The notes: a model not told the origin generated them from the sequence alone. Counted from the first letter of the stretch, positions 31,994 to 43,460 are shown. The stretch: 64,000 bases of DNA from Candidula unifasciata (GCA_905116865.2 CAJHNH020004879.1:917050-981049); one strand, 5' to 3'. Numbers and translations are program-made.

Positions 31994-32529
31994 CTAACTG
32001 TTGTGAAATGGATGTCTTCATTTATAAACCAAATAAAGCAAAGTTTATGCACTATAAAATACTAGTGCTTTATGACTCAACATTTGATCATTCTTTAAAT
32101 TTGTAATTTGCAGCACAGTTATTTTTATGTGAAAAGCATAAGATATCGCTAAAGATCGTTAAGCAGTTTTAAATCACACATATTTTTAAGCCGTCTGCCT
32201 AATAGAGGCTAAATGTGATGTATTCACTCCTGTTTCTGGGGATATTACGTGGTAAGGTCCTGATGTATTTCACGGTGCGCCTCTTGTAATACTGATAAAA
32301 AGCAACAAGAATGATCTTTTTCTCAACTGCCTGCAGTAAAAATCCAACACTGACACATGGAGGATTGCAAATCACATACATTATTGAATCATAAAATATA
32401 TTACATAGGCACACATGTGTAATGGAAGATGAATGTCCCTGCTGAAATGCCATGTGGGTTCTGGGTCCTCATTGTGGCCCTTAGGGATCTGAAAGTCGTA
32501 ATTTTGGATCCTGAGGGTACCAGACAAAA

Positions 32530-32657
32530 AAAAAAATGACCTTGGCTCTCAGGTCGACCCAGCATTGAATGGGTACTGGGTACCAAGTGGAGTCCTGGGA
32601 AGTAAAGGAGGCCAGCGTAATGCTGATATCACCCACCAAGTGCTGATTGCTCTATAA
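32530..32657 (+). repeat. SINE-A 3' part
   Basis: GACCTTGGCTCTCAGGTCGA, GTCCTGGGAAGTAAAGGAGG and ATCACCCACCAAGTGCTGAT match the family body. The tRNA head is missing. Confidence 0.6.
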
Positions 32658-32704
32658 AATAAATGTTTTATGCCAAATGTGCCTGGGCGTGGAAAGGGTC
32701 CTAT

Positions 32705-32857
32705 ACGTTTTTACCATCAGAGTCCGGGTGCATCTGCCTGATAGACAAGGAGCCAAGTCGGAATGCAAAAAAAGATAGATCTTTAAAATGGATGTGCACG
32801 CCAAAATTCCGGTTCTGGAACAAGATCAAAGTCCAGAAGTGGACAAACAACCAGAAC
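32705..32857 (+). repeat. SINE-B fragment
   Basis: It shows GTGCATCTGCCTGATAGACA, GGTTCTGGAACAAGATC and CCAGAAGTGGACAAACAACC. It lacks a GAA tail. The open stretches through it continue to about 33048 without a recognisable domain. Confidence 0.55.
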
Positions 32858-33048
32858 TGTCCACTGAAGCCTCTTCATCCCTTGCCATTTTCCCTGCTCC
32901 GCATGTTTTCATGTCCAAGGTGTCTCCGTCATCCTGCATCCATGCAAGTGCTGGTCGCTCTCGTGCCTCTTCTTCAAGGAATAGACTTTCTGTTACTGTT
33001 ATTTCTCAAACACTGTGTTACTCAACATGGAAGAAGTTTTTGACATAA

Positions 33049-34279
33049 GGCTGACTATCTCTTCCTGTCTAAAGCAATGCACCCTGTGTGTTCAGCTTGT
33101 GTCTATGTGCAGCAATGCAACAGATGGTGTTTTATTGTTTTATTTTATGTTTGGTTTGCGTATGCAAACGAAACCTGGCCAAATATTTTGAATGCAGCTC
33201 AGTATATGCTGTATCTTTGACAGTCACATACTGCTGTCTTTTTCACTGTGACTGCTGTGTCAAATTAGGTTTCTAATTTGAAACTATCTGGGATAGAAAG
33301 AATTAATGAACCAGTCTTCTTTGATGTTCACATTTTGTCAAATGTCAGTACAGTGAACCCTTAGGATACAAGTGTACCTAGATACAAGTTTGTCAGCATG
33401 CCAGGTCAGGCTTACCAATTTATTTAACCTCAGAATATGTGCTAGTGCTTCCATTGATATACCTAAACGAACTTAAGGGGTCAAGGGTTATGCTATGTAT
33501 TTATACATGTATGTGCAATAGGAAATCCAGGTCTTGAGCTGGAGAGATGAGAGCTTTCAGAGTTGCCTGACATCATCTCGACAACTTTTAAATGGATTAG
33601 GTCACATTAATATTTCTGAAGGATTTTAAGCCAGTTAGCAAGGCACCTGATGATGATAATGATGATGATGGACTGCAGCAACATCGTCAGAAGTAACCCC
33701 ATTTTTCCACTGCTAAGGGGGAAAAAAATACCCCAGTGCTATACATTTTCCCCGTTAAATAAACTAAAAAATGTCATTCTAAAGCTAATAGGGTGGTTTT
33801 TGGAGGGCTGGTAATGTCACTCTAAAGCTAATAGGGTGGTTTTTGGAGGGCTGGAATTGATTACAATTATTTACCTTAATTTTAATTGAAAAATTAGTTT
33901 CAGGATATGATTTATTCACCCTAAGAGCTCAGTCATGGAATGAATTAAACTTATATCCTGAGGCTCCACTGTGTTTTCTTTTTCTTGATCCACAGTAATC
34001 TAAAAACTTGTTTGCAACATTTTTGTTAAAAAGTGTTGATTTACTTCTTTGGTGATTGCAAAACAGACAGTGGCCCACATATATTATATACACAAATCAT
34101 ATACACTGTTAAAACACAAAATAATTTGGAAAGGCATACCAGTGTGATGAAAGAATGTCACAGCCAAAACAGCAAAAAAAAAAAAAAAAAAATATATATA
34201 ACATTGTAGCAGTGTTTCTGTGTGGTTATTTTGAAGAAAAAAGACAAAGACAACAGACTGAACAATTTACTGTCTGGCA
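33049..34279. other. Unassigned spacer with minor repeats
   Basis: A LINE-R-type (ATG)n tail sits at about 33630-33672 (GTTAGCAAGGCACCTGATGA). A 42-bp unit is tandemly duplicated at 33770-33853 (TAAAGCTAATAGGGTGGTTT). No gene is seen. Confidence 0.4.
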
Positions 34280-35660
34280 TATCAAGAACACAGAAGATCA
34301 GAAATGATGAGATCTGAAAGTAAGAGTAGCAGCAGAGCTAGATTCTATTATAAAACCACAACTGAATTTGTTCGGTCATTCAACTGAGCTGCAAACAGAC
34401 CATGTATCACAAGCAGCAAATTTATTGTTCTCGGAGCCATGAAAACCACCCCCATCAGAGAGATAGAAAGGATAGCAGATACTGAACCACTGGAACTCAG
34501 AAGACAATACAAAACTCTTTTACAGTATGAGAAATTAAAAAGACTTCAAAGTCACACACTACATTTTAAATTTCAAGAGAGAACAAAAAACAGACTGAAG
34601 TGTCAGAGCTCCAACCACCTTGCTAGAGAACTGTACAGACAGCACCAAGATCTGCTTGAAAGAGATGCTGCACTGTGCGAAAAACTTAGGCCAGAACCAT
34701 GGACAAGCAAGCCAGAGAAAGCAAATGTAGTCCTAAGGGAACCAGGAATCACTTCAAAAGATGCCCAGACGGAAACACAACAGAGAACCCTGGTCTTGCT
34801 ATGCTTGATGAGAAGTATCCAAACACCACTTGGACTCAGGTTTTCACCGACAGCTCTGCTACAGATGCAGTCAGAAAGGGGGTGGTTGTGGAATTTACAT
34901 TAAACCCTCTAGCAGAGAGCAGAAACTCTCTCTCTACCAGCAGGTGACATCTGCACTAACTTCAGAGCTGAGGCAACTGCCCTCCTCTCTGCAGTCCAAC
35001 ATCTCATCACTCAAGAACACAGAGGGCACAAAATTGTTAAACTTAGTGACTCATTGTCTGTTCTCCAAGCACTATCCAGCAAAAATCAAGACAAACTAAT
35101 TGCAGATCTAAGGACCAACATTGGCTTACTCTCCAAGGAAGCAGAGCTGGTCTTGCAGTGGATACCAGCCCACTGTGGTATTCAAGGAAATGAGAGAGTA
35201 GATGAGTTGGCAAAAGCTGGGAGTAATCTTCCAAAACCTCATGCACCACACAGCTACAAGGAAACCAAAACAGCGCTAAAGCAGTCTTTCAAGCGGGAGT
35301 GGAGAAAGCAGAATAGAGATTACAGACCAGAGAGTGACAGCATAAACAAACTCAACAAACATCAATTTTTAGACTTCGGACTGGACACTGTGGTCTTCGA
35401 GCACACTTGTACAGGATAGGCATAAAAGAATCTGCTGCCTGTGATTGTGGAGCAGAAGGACAGACCCCTGAGCACATACTGCAGTACTGCCCTTACCTCT
35501 CCCAGCAAAGACTGTGGATCTGGCCCAAGGGAGCCACATTGCATGAGAAGCTATGGGGGACCGGTGGCGACCTTAAACGCACAATCCTATTTGTTACCCA
35601 TACGGGACTCAATGGTTAGCATGACTGATGTCAAACGCAGAAGAAGAAGAACAAGCAGCA
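34280..35660 (+). pseudogene. LINE-J: end of RT, RNase H domain and 3' end
   Basis: 34439-34770 reads MKTTPIREIERIADTEPLEL and continues as the RT-RNase H connector. RNase H follows with WTQVFTDSSATDAV (the usual YTDGS catalytic Asp region, G to S) and, at about 35140, LVLQWIPAHCGIQGNERVDE, which keeps the active His and the GNExAD-type motif. The C-terminus has YRIGIKESAACDCGAEGQTP and EHILQYCPYLSQQR, the zinc-finger end of these LINEs. At least three frameshifts (near 34870, 35050 and 35390) break it. The 3' end is GTCAAACGCAGAAGAAGAAG. The domain order fits I/Nimb-like RNase H LINEs. The 5' two-thirds is missing. Confidence 0.75.
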
Positions 35661-35796
35661 ATGATGTACAGACCAAGTGGGACTCAAAAGAGAAGCCAAC
35701 CTTGCAAACGGGTGACTCAGGGAATAACTGATGTATAAACCACACAAAGAGGCAGTCTCTCGCAGTGTAAGCTTCGTCTTCATACCGCAAGAGGAT

Positions 35797-35878
35797 TCAT
35801 CTTCTTTTTCTTCTACACGCTCCCTGGCTGTAAACTCTAGGGGAAAGTTCTGGTTGTTCGACCACTTCTGGACTCCAT
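35797..35878 (-). repeat. SINE-B 3'-end fragment
   Basis: CTGTAAACTCTAGGGGAAAG and GTTCGACCACTTCTGGACTC match the family. Confidence 0.55.
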
Positions 35879-36165
35879 TTTACATATCTGTGGTGTTGAC
35901 AATAATATCTATCGCTCTCCCTCTCAGGTGCTTTCAATTTTCCTCTTTTTCACTTCCTTCATTAGCTCACTGAAGTGATGGGGAGATATAAGGATCTTCT
36001 GTCTGCACTGTACAAGTTGGTCTAAATTACTTAAAATCTGTTATTGATGCCATCGTTCCATATTCTGCGTGGTTTCCTCTTGCTCTGTATTCATTGTATT
36101 TCTCCAGTGGAAGCTGGTACTAGGGCATTCTTGTCATATAGTAAAACCATCACATCTGTTGCTTT

Positions 36166-36452
36166 CCCGTGTGGATTCCAGGGCCCTATTATAGGGAAAA
36201 CAAGAATAGACCCACTGCCTACCCAAAAGCATATCATAAGAGTCGACTAATTTGGAGCTTCCTTCGAAGTCAGAGAGCATCTGCCTGAGAGGCAAGGAAC
36301 CAGCAGTCTGCATACTAATGAGTCAGATTTGTAAAACGGATGCACACGCAACACTCAGGTTCTGGACCAGGACTGCAGTCCAAAAGTGGATAAACAACCA
36401 GAACTTTCCGCCAGAGTTTACAGCTGGTGAAAATGAAGAAGAAGAAGATCTT
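36166..36452 (+). repeat. SINE-B, near full length
   Basis: It runs CGTGTGGATTCCAGGGCCC to GAAGAAGAAGA with all family blocks in order. Confidence 0.75.
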
Positions 36453-36552
36453 CATGGCTGGTTTCAGTCCTAGCCTTCTTTGAACGCCTTAATGTGTAAT
36501 GTCTTTTCTGGTTACTCGAGCAGTTTTTCTAAGATATCTCATCTCTCTTGTT

Positions 36553-36716
36553 ATCTTCTTCTTCTTCGCGTTCACCAGCTGTAAACTCCAGTAGAAAGTT
36601 TTGTTTGTCTGTCCACCTCTAGACATCAGTTTTGTTCCAGAACCTAAGTGTTGCATGTACATCTGTTTGACAGATCTGCCTCTCAGGCAGATGTACTTCG
36701 ACTTCGAGGAAATGTT
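36553..36716 (-). repeat. SINE-B 3' part, inverted to the previous copy
   Basis: It starts (CTT)n on the plus strand, then GCGTTCACCAGCTGTAAACT, and is cut at AGATGTACTTCGACTTCGAG. It sits 100 bp from the plus-strand copy at 36166, so their transcripts could fold together. Confidence 0.7.
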
Positions 36717-36799
36717 CTTCTTCTGATGTTAGCTATTACTTCCAGGGCAGTAAAGTTCATACTAGAGACAACATTGCCGATATAGATAATTAATTTCAA

Positions 36800-37018
36800 G
36801 CGAACAAAAGAAGAAGAAGAACTTCCATGGCCCCATTTTGGGAGGGAAAAAAAGGAGTATACCAAGTGTAACTTAACAAGCATACACGACAAATTAAGGG
36901 TTGGTTGAAATTTGCTGCCTTGGCCTGAATGTGCAGATTTCACAGCCTGCCTGTTAACTACAAACATAACATGCCAACTTCCCCTTTAAAGGCAAACACA
37001 GAAGAAGAAGAAGAAGTA
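36800..37018 (+). repeat. SINE-B2 3' part
   Basis: It contains CATGGCCCCATTTTGGGAG, then CACAGCCTGCCTGTTAACTA and GGCAAACACAGAAGAAGAAG. It lies just past the 3' end of the TLCD5 coding region. Confidence 0.6.
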
Positions 37019-37186
37019 TGCATCTGAAAAGATACAGTGCAACATGCCACATAATGAAGCTGTGTTTGTGTCTTTTTTGTTCAAATAAAAATTAAAAATA
37101 AAAAGACGAAAAAAAAAAAAAAAAAGAAATGCCTGCAGCCATACTAGATCACAATCACAAGAAAAATGTGGGTGGAAGTCACAGAA

Positions 37187-40100
37187 CTATATCTCAACAG
37201 ATTCTTGTACAATATATCTATTCCGCAAGGACAACTCCCCTCCTCCATCCTTGATCTCCCTCTGGCTTGGAATATCCTGATCCTTAATAGTATTTACCTG
37301 ACCTTTGACACCACAATCATCCGATTCACTTTGGGAATCTTCTGCTTGCAAGAGTACATGCTTGTTGTTATTGTTTTCCGAGACTGGACTTGTCCATGCA
37401 TATTTTCGAATTGCATAGCGGACAATATTGATGAAAAATACCCAGCTTATAATATAAATGCTTGTTCCACCCAGCCGGCCCCAGAAATCTGTATCCTGTG
37501 GAGAAAAAAAAATAAGTTCAGAAAAATGGTAAATGAAGGAAAAAATAATGGAATTGTTTCTCATCACTGGCAAATTGGGGCACATCGGGCCAGATCCGTA
37601 TTTTTTTACAGATCAACTGGTACTTGACGGGTGATGTAGTCAACATCATTCTGCCACATTTACTTCCCACAGTGTTTCCATATCTATTTTAGGCTAGGTT
37701 AGACTGGCAGGGCACATAATGATGATGATGACAGACTGGGAGTTCTAGGTTAATTACCAAAATTGCCCCAATGCAGATTCAAACCCCAGGCATTCAGATC
37801 AGCAGGCAACTTAAAACAAGGGAAATGAAATGCCTAAGACAAATCATGAAGGTAGAATGAAAAGATTTACATGGAAAACTGCACTGAAGATTGCACAGGA
37901 CAGGAAAGCATGGAAAGTCCTCTCTGAAGCCTCATGTGCCACTAGGCATAATGAGAAATGATGATGATGATGAATGAAAAGATAGAATCAGTTATGATGA
38001 TATCAGGAAACAATTTGGGATGGAACCAGTGCTTAACTACATCAAGTGACAACAAATCTAATGATTCTGACATGTACAGGGACTATATACACAAGAGAGT
38101 GCACCAAAACCAGCTCTGTCACTTACACACAATGGAAGCTAAAGACTGCCCCCACATGCAATGGTTAGATGGAATAGCTGAAGCTACGAATACCAACATC
38201 AATGCAGCACGCACTAAGGGCTTGCACCAGATTCTTCTTTAAAACCTGACACTAAGAAGAAGAACAGGACTAACTAAAAGAAGGTAATCATTTAGTCATT
38301 TTGCTATTGTCACTCCCAAGACAAGCATTTGAGAGTAATCTATTGCTTACAATGGAACTGTTAAGGTTGAAATGTAGCATGCTGGTTGTCATTTTATTGT
38401 AGCAAGTTAGTTTTGTATCCTTTACAGGATGTTGCAGAACCAACCCCAGCATTTTTTGGCGGGGTTGGATTCTCTAGGTACATTTTTGTGTTCAGTAGTT
38501 TGCTACTGCTTTCTGAACCTGCAGCTCTCAGTACTACTGTCGAAACCAACTCAAGACAGATTGCCACAGCTGGGAATGAACCCGGTACCCCAGGCATTAC
38601 GAAGGTCGTTCGCAATGCCTAAGCCACTGACACTGACAAAAGTGAGTTTTGTATCCTTTACAGGACGCTGCAGATCCAACCCCTGCATTTGTTAGCTGCA
38701 TGCATTAGTGAGTGTGTGTATATACTGCTTTCTTTGCCATGCCTGCTATCTGTTAAACATGAATGAGTATCCCCCTGTGGGCTCCAGGTTCCCATTGTGG
38801 GGAAAACAAATATAGCCCCACTGCCTCCTCAACAAGCATGTCATAAGAGTCGACTAACTGGGGGTTTCCTTCAAAGTCGGAGTGCATCTGCCTGAGAGGC
38901 AAGGAACCAACAGTCTGCATATAAATAAGTCAGATCGGATAAACGGATATGCACACAACACTCAGGTTTTAAAGTCCAGAGGTGGCTAAAACAACCAGAA
39001 CTTTCCGCCAGAGTTTACAGCCGGTGAACGCGAAGAAGAAGAAGAAGAAGAAGAAGAAGAAGAAGAAGAAGAATGAGTGGCCACAGAGTGAAGACATTTC
39101 GAGCCAAATGGGACAAAGCTTGGTGCAATAAAGTCAACGCTCTCACCTTTGAACACTCCTTTGACTAACCAACCACAACAAAGTTAAGGAAGAAAAATAA
39201 AAGCCACAAAACAGAAAACACCATACCTGTTGGTAATAAGAATACAGAAGCATCGACCCAAGTCCGATTCTATAAAATCCAAAAGAAAGCATAAATGCCC
39301 AGTCAACAAAAGTGCCCAAGAGTGTGTGATAATTGCCAGTTTCTCGAAGGAACCAGCGCAGTTGTAGGAGTGGGTTTGTAATCTCAGCGCCGCCTATGGT
39401 TGCCACCAGCTCCGTACCATAGTAGCCAGAGAATAAACACCATGCCAGACCAACGATGCTGACAAAGTGATGAGCCATCATTGCAGGGCCTGCAAAGATG
39501 AGAAGGTTTCAGTAAATTTACAGTTACCACTGTATGAAATATCAAATCAGATTTCAAAACTGTTTATATTTTAAACACAGTACTAGAAGTGGTGAAAGCT
39601 GTAGCACTGCTGTGGCTTGATGCTTGTCTGTTGGTCTGAAGATTCTAAGTTCAAATCAGCACCAGGATGGATTTGTTAAATAATTGTTCTAGGTGCTGAG
39701 ATCAATCAAGCCTAAAATGTGTACAAAGAAATTAGCTTAGAAGTGAAGGTAAGTAAAGTAAAGGACCCTTTTCCACTCCTTTAGGCGTATTGGGCATATA
39801 CGGCTAAACCTATATTTTATAAACCAATCAGCACTTGGTGGGTGATGTGGTCAACATCACGCCAGCCGCCTTTATTTCCCCAGATTGCACCTGGTAACCA
39901 CTCAAGGCTGGTCGAACTGAGAGTCAAAGTCAGGACCCGAACCTTTGACCTTTTGATTTGCAGGTGAGCGTCTAGCCACTACACCATGGCGACTTCCTGA
40001 GAAGTAAAAGTGGTCATCAAATGTTAACTACATCATCCATCAAGTTCTCTTCAAGGTGGCTCGCTGGCTTAGATCAGAAAGAACAAAAAGGTACATGTTC

Positions 40101-42981
40101 TCCTTACCTTCTGTCTTGAAGTAGAGGCACCAGGTGACATCAAAGAGAAAGTAACCCAAGCACAGACTGATGATTCTGATCTGCATGGAAGAGTTGGGAC
40201 CTCCTGTAACAGAGGCAGTACGTAGATAATGATTTTTTCGAGAATGATAAAGTGGCGCATGGTTTTTTGAAATTTGTAATGAGCTGGGAAGGGGGAGACA
40301 AGATGAGAGAAAGGATGAGAGGATCCGAGAGAGAGGAAGAGCACGACAAAGAGAAAGAGAGGATGAGAGAGGGGTAGAGAGAGGGAGGGAAGGGGGTAGA
40401 GAGAGAGAAAGATAGAGACAGTCAGAAAGGGACAGACAGATGGGGAATAGAAAGAAAGAAACTGATAGAGCTAAACAGATAGACCAACAACAAAAAAAAA
40501 AGAATTTTATCTGTACATTGTTATGACTGGGTAAGCAGGCTATCTAACATTCTATTCTTACCCCTTTTCCTCACAGATTATTTCAGCCTTTCACCTCCTA
40601 TCAAGTTCATTTAAAACATACGCATTATAAACACATGGAAATGTACAAGACTAATATTTTAGTAATTAATACTATATAAATGAATGATAAATGTAAAACC
40701 ATTACAGTAAACAGACAACTGAGTAAGATGGAAACATATTTCAGTCTGGTGCCATCTCCACAATAAGGCTGGCTGCAATGGATCTAAAATAGGCTTTTAA
40801 TTTTAATAATGGTTGTGCACTGTTCAAATTTTGATGTGTCCCTTTGTGGGTTCCAGGGCCCTATTCTGAGGAAAATGCTGAGTTAAGAATCAACATTACA
40901 GCACTCGGGACACTCTCATAAGCGCTCCATCCCCATCTTCAGCAGTAAGGAAAGAGTTCCAATTCCAATGGCACCAGTAACTGTGTGACTGATTATTCTG
41001 TCTATAATAATAGACTCACTGCCTCCTAACAAGCGTGTCATCAATGGTAACCGATATGGGGTCTGCTGAAATCAGAAATAATACAGCCTAGCTGAAAACC
41101 ACAAAACATCATACCAACTGCCCATTTGAGAGCAAAAACAGAAGAAGAAGAAAAGCATTTTAATGTTATCCTCCAACTTGTACCACTGTCTACCCTTTGC
41201 TCGCTTGCTTTTAAATTTTTTGCCCATTATTTTTTTTTTTTAATAAGAATGTTTTAATATTGATGAAATATTTCATTTGTCTCTGATCGGCAACTATACT
41301 TCACTGCAAGGGCAAATACACAACATGAGAATGGAAACATCAAGATGCAGAGAAAGATCAAGAAAAATATGGACAGATGGAGTTAACAACTTGCTGAAAC
41401 TTAACAATATCACTAAGCAGCAAGCTAACGAGTGCGCGCTATCCTGTAATAACATCCTTAGCCATGCCTGCCATGCCTAACAGCATTAAGCAGAGGAAAA
41501 GAACAGACAGACAGATACTTTATTCACATTATAAAACAATATAGAAACTGACAAAATCTATGCATCAATTACAAATGTATACAATACAGAAATTGATAAC
41601 AACCCTCAAAACTGCAAACTATACTTCAGCCACAAAATTTAATTCACAGTACAACAATTAATAACATCTGTCAGAACTACAAATATACTTCAATCATAAA
41701 TGTGTATGTAATCTTCTTCTCCACGTTCACCAGCAGTAAACTCCGACAGAAAGTCCTGGTTGTTCGTGCACTTTTGGTTTTGTTCCAGGACTTGAGTTTT
41801 GTGTGCACATCCATGTTTACATATCTGGCTTATTTGAGTGCAGACTATTGGTTTCTTGCTTCTCCAGCAGATGCACTCGGACTTAAAAAAAAACACTGAT
41901 TAGATCTAGGCTGGCCAGACCCTCAGTAAAGCCACTGCTACTAGGCTGACAGACTGATGTTGACAGGTCATGACCAGCATTAGCCAAGGTCCTGGTAAAC
42001 CAGCCCTTCTATATCCCATTTATGCAGTTCAAATCCCTAAGGCTTTTTTTCTTTGGGTGGTACGCAGTATCAGCACTCTTTTCAGCTCTACTGTCTTCTT
42101 CTTCTGCTTCGCATTCACAGGCTGAAAACTTTGGCGGAAAGCTCTGGTTGTACTTCAACCTCCAGACTTTATTATTTTTGAATGCTGCGTGCATATCCGT
42201 TTTACAGAACTGGATTTTTGTATACAGACTGTTGGTTCCTTGTCTTCCAGGCAGATGCAGTCCGACTTCAAATGAAGCCCCAAATTAGTTGACTCTTACG
42301 ACATGTGTGTTGGGATCAGTGGGTCTATTCTTGTTTTCCCCATATTGGCGTCCGGGAACCACCAGGGGGAAGCGCTACTGTAATAAACACTCTATTGTGA
42401 GCACCTTGAATAGACACTTTGCTGTACGTTAGTTGTGTATACTTTACAGGATGTTGCAGGGCCGACTCCAGCATGTTTTGGATGTTGTGATTTTAATTTT
42501 CTAGGCAATGTTTACATTCGGTAGTTTGCCACTGCTTTCTCAACAGTCAGCTCTTGGTACCACTGTCAAAACCAACACAAGACAAATCATCTGCAGCTGG
42601 GATCGAACCCAACAACCCGGCATTACGAAACGCATTTGCAATGCCTAAGCCACAAACGGCAACTTGTGGTGAGTATCAGCTTCCAGTTTTATACCACAAA
42701 CAAAAAACAACAAGAACATCAACAACAAAGCCCTGCAAAAGCCAATAGCATCTCTGAGAACTAAAAACTATACCTGCATCTGTAAAGGGCCAAGGGCCAA
42801 CACGAAAAGTACAGTAGAATGCCAGAAAACTGATGACAAGTGCATGAACTGTCGTAACTATCCGGCAGTGCCACTCGTAACTGCGAACTGAGTTCCACAA
42901 GCACAGAATGAAGTACAGTGTAGTCCATAAAAATGTGTAGGCCAACACCTCCAGGAGGTCAAAGTCGTTAACTCTGAACAT
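37187..42981 (-). CDS. TLCD5: TLC domain-containing protein 5 (TMEM136-like), four coding exons
   Basis: Exons: 42981-42774, 40203-40108, 39489-39227 and 37495-37187 (stop TAG), 876 nt and 291 aa; the human protein is about 245 aa. All introns are GT-AG, in phases 1, 1 and 0. Landmarks: a hydrophobic segment near residues 9-30; SYEWHCR near 35; GPWPFTDAG at 62; GGPNSSMQIR then GYFLFDVTWCLYF (about 86-98); MMAHHFVSIVGLAW with the paired His at 108-109; YYGTELVA; NPLLQLRWFLRETGNYH. This is the TLCD5 pattern of the TRAM-LAG1-CLN8 fold, a multi-pass membrane protein; the exact role of TLCD5 is poorly known. Five to six membrane spans are visible. The C-terminal 70 residues are hydrophilic and acidic and longer than in vertebrates. 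A 3' splice acceptor (CTGTACAG at 43017) implies a 5' UTR intron. Introns hold many SINEs. Confidence 0.92.
37565..37815 (-). repeat. SINE-A copy in TLCD5 intron 3
   Basis: TATTTTTTTACAGATCAACT, GGTGATGTAGTCAACATCAT and TTTAGGCTAGG match the body. The tRNA head at the right is degraded. Confidence 0.55.
37820..37965 (+). repeat. LINE-R 3' end with (GATGAT)n tail
   Basis: It ends AGCCTCATGTGCCACTAGGC, then an (ATG)n run. The same kind of ending is seen at 59340 and 60105. Confidence 0.45.
37970..38270 (+). repeat. LINE 3' fragment with GAAGAAG end
   Basis: A 94-codon stretch ends KDCPHMQWLDGIAEATNTNI, resembling the C-terminus of RTE-like LINE proteins (W-x3-I-x4-N). The tail is AAGAAGAAGAAC. 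Confidence 0.4.
38400..38700 (-). repeat. SINE-D copy plus a partial second copy
   Basis: The main copy spans 38408-38630, with the tRNA-like head at the right (GGTTCATTCCC B-box on the minus strand). A second 3' end (TTTTGTATCCTTTACAGGAC) follows at 38645-38690, so two copies are joined. Confidence 0.6.
38768..39072 (+). repeat. SINE-B copy with long (GAA)n tail
   Basis: It runs CCCCCTGTGGGCTCCAGG to a run of about 14 GAA units (39031-39072). It lies in TLCD5 intron 3, antisense to the gene. Confidence 0.75.
39749..39998 (-). repeat. SINE-A, near full length, in TLCD5 intron 2
   Basis: It runs AGTAAAGGACCCTTTTCCAC to a tRNA-like head at 39965-39998 (minus strand: CGCCATGGTGTAGTGGCTAG A-box, GGTTCGGGTCC B-box). 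It is a good template for the family. Confidence 0.75.
40262..40475. repeat. Purine-rich (GAGAGA) low-complexity tract
   Basis: It is an imperfect run of GAGAGA, GAAAGA and GGGAGG in TLCD5 intron 1. The open stretches on the other strand are artefacts. Confidence 0.7.
40826..41157 (+). repeat. SINE-B2 split by a LINE-N tail
   Basis: The left part (GTGTCCCTTTGTGGGTTCCA to GAGGAAAA) and the right part (TAATAGACTCACTGCC to GAAGAAGAAG) are continuous in other copies. The LINE-N tail fills 40877-40995. Confidence 0.6.
40877..40995 (-). repeat. LINE-N 3' tail inside SINE-B2
   Basis: GAATCAACATTACAGCACTC, CATCTTCAGCAGTAAGG and AGTTCCAATTCCAATGG match the other tails in reverse. Confidence 0.6.
41277..41510 (+). 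repeat. LINE 3' fragment
   Basis: It reads RSRKIWTDGVNNLLKLNNIT with many substitutions, a LINE C-terminal pattern, and is followed by ACAGACAGACAGATACTTTA, a short end often found on repeats. Confidence 0.35.
41708..41888 (-). repeat. SINE-B copy, 5'-truncated
   Basis: CAGTAAACTCCGACAGAAAG, CCAGGACTTGAGTTTTGTGT and GCAGACTATTGGTTTCTTGC are family blocks. It is in the same orientation as TLCD5. Confidence 0.65.
42094..42371 (-). repeat. SINE-B copy, near full length
   Basis: From TCTTCTTCTTCTGCTTCGCA to CCGGGAACCACCAGGGG. It is in TLCD5 intron 1, in sense with the gene. Confidence 0.7.
42420..42660 (-). repeat. SINE-D copy
   Basis: It aligns with 38400-38630 along its length, including AACCAACACAAGAC and the tRNA-like head (GGGTTCGATCCC on the minus strand near 42600). 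Confidence 0.65.
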
Positions 42982-43024
42982 GATGTTTGAAGTTACACTG
43001 CGTTCTCTTCAAGAAACTGTACAG

Positions 43025-43460
43025 GAAAAAATGAAACACTTATAAGGCAAACAGTTTTTTAAAGTCTACAATTAATTGTAAATTTAAATTAAATTAAAAA
43101 AAAGAAAGTACCCAAAAAAACTAAAAGTGAAAAGTTGAAATTTTTTTTTAAATGAATAAATGAATTTAAAACAAACAACAAATTGTCAAGGCATTAGTTA
43201 AACAAAAAAATTTAGTTAATTAATTCAAAACAAAAACTAAACTAAACAAAAAGTTTTCAAAAAATCTTAAAAAGTAAAAAAAAAAAATAATTATTATAAT
43301 TAAATACACACACACAGATAAATAAATATCAAAAGGTATTATTGCAAACAAATTTTTACAAATATAAAAGAATACATTTAAAACAAAGAACTGTAAAGAC
43401 AAAGTCAACCGGAAAGCAAAATGTGTAATACAGAAGAAAAAAAAACGGTGATAATTTTCT
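43025..43460. other. A-rich low-complexity spacer upstream of TLCD5 exon
   Basis: It consists mostly of AAAT, AAAC and AAAT-T variants. It would lie in the first intron if the 5' UTR acceptor at 43017 is real. No gene is seen. Confidence 0.5.

Noticed and set aside
31846..32106. Cys/Val-, Ser/Leu- and Arg/Glu-rich ORFs
   Set aside because: Translations of the GT/AC/GA microsatellite.
32780..33048. Terminal exon of an unknown gene on the plus strand
   Set aside because: The first half is SINE-B sequence and the remainder shows no domain, splice support or codon signal strong enough to call.
34439..35619. A host RNase H gene
   Set aside because: The RNase H is preceded by the RT connector and followed by the zinc-finger end and GAA tail of a LINE, and it is frame-broken.
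37166..37627. 153-codon plus-strand ORF
   Set aside because: Antisense to the last TLCD5 exon, which is supported by splicing and homology.
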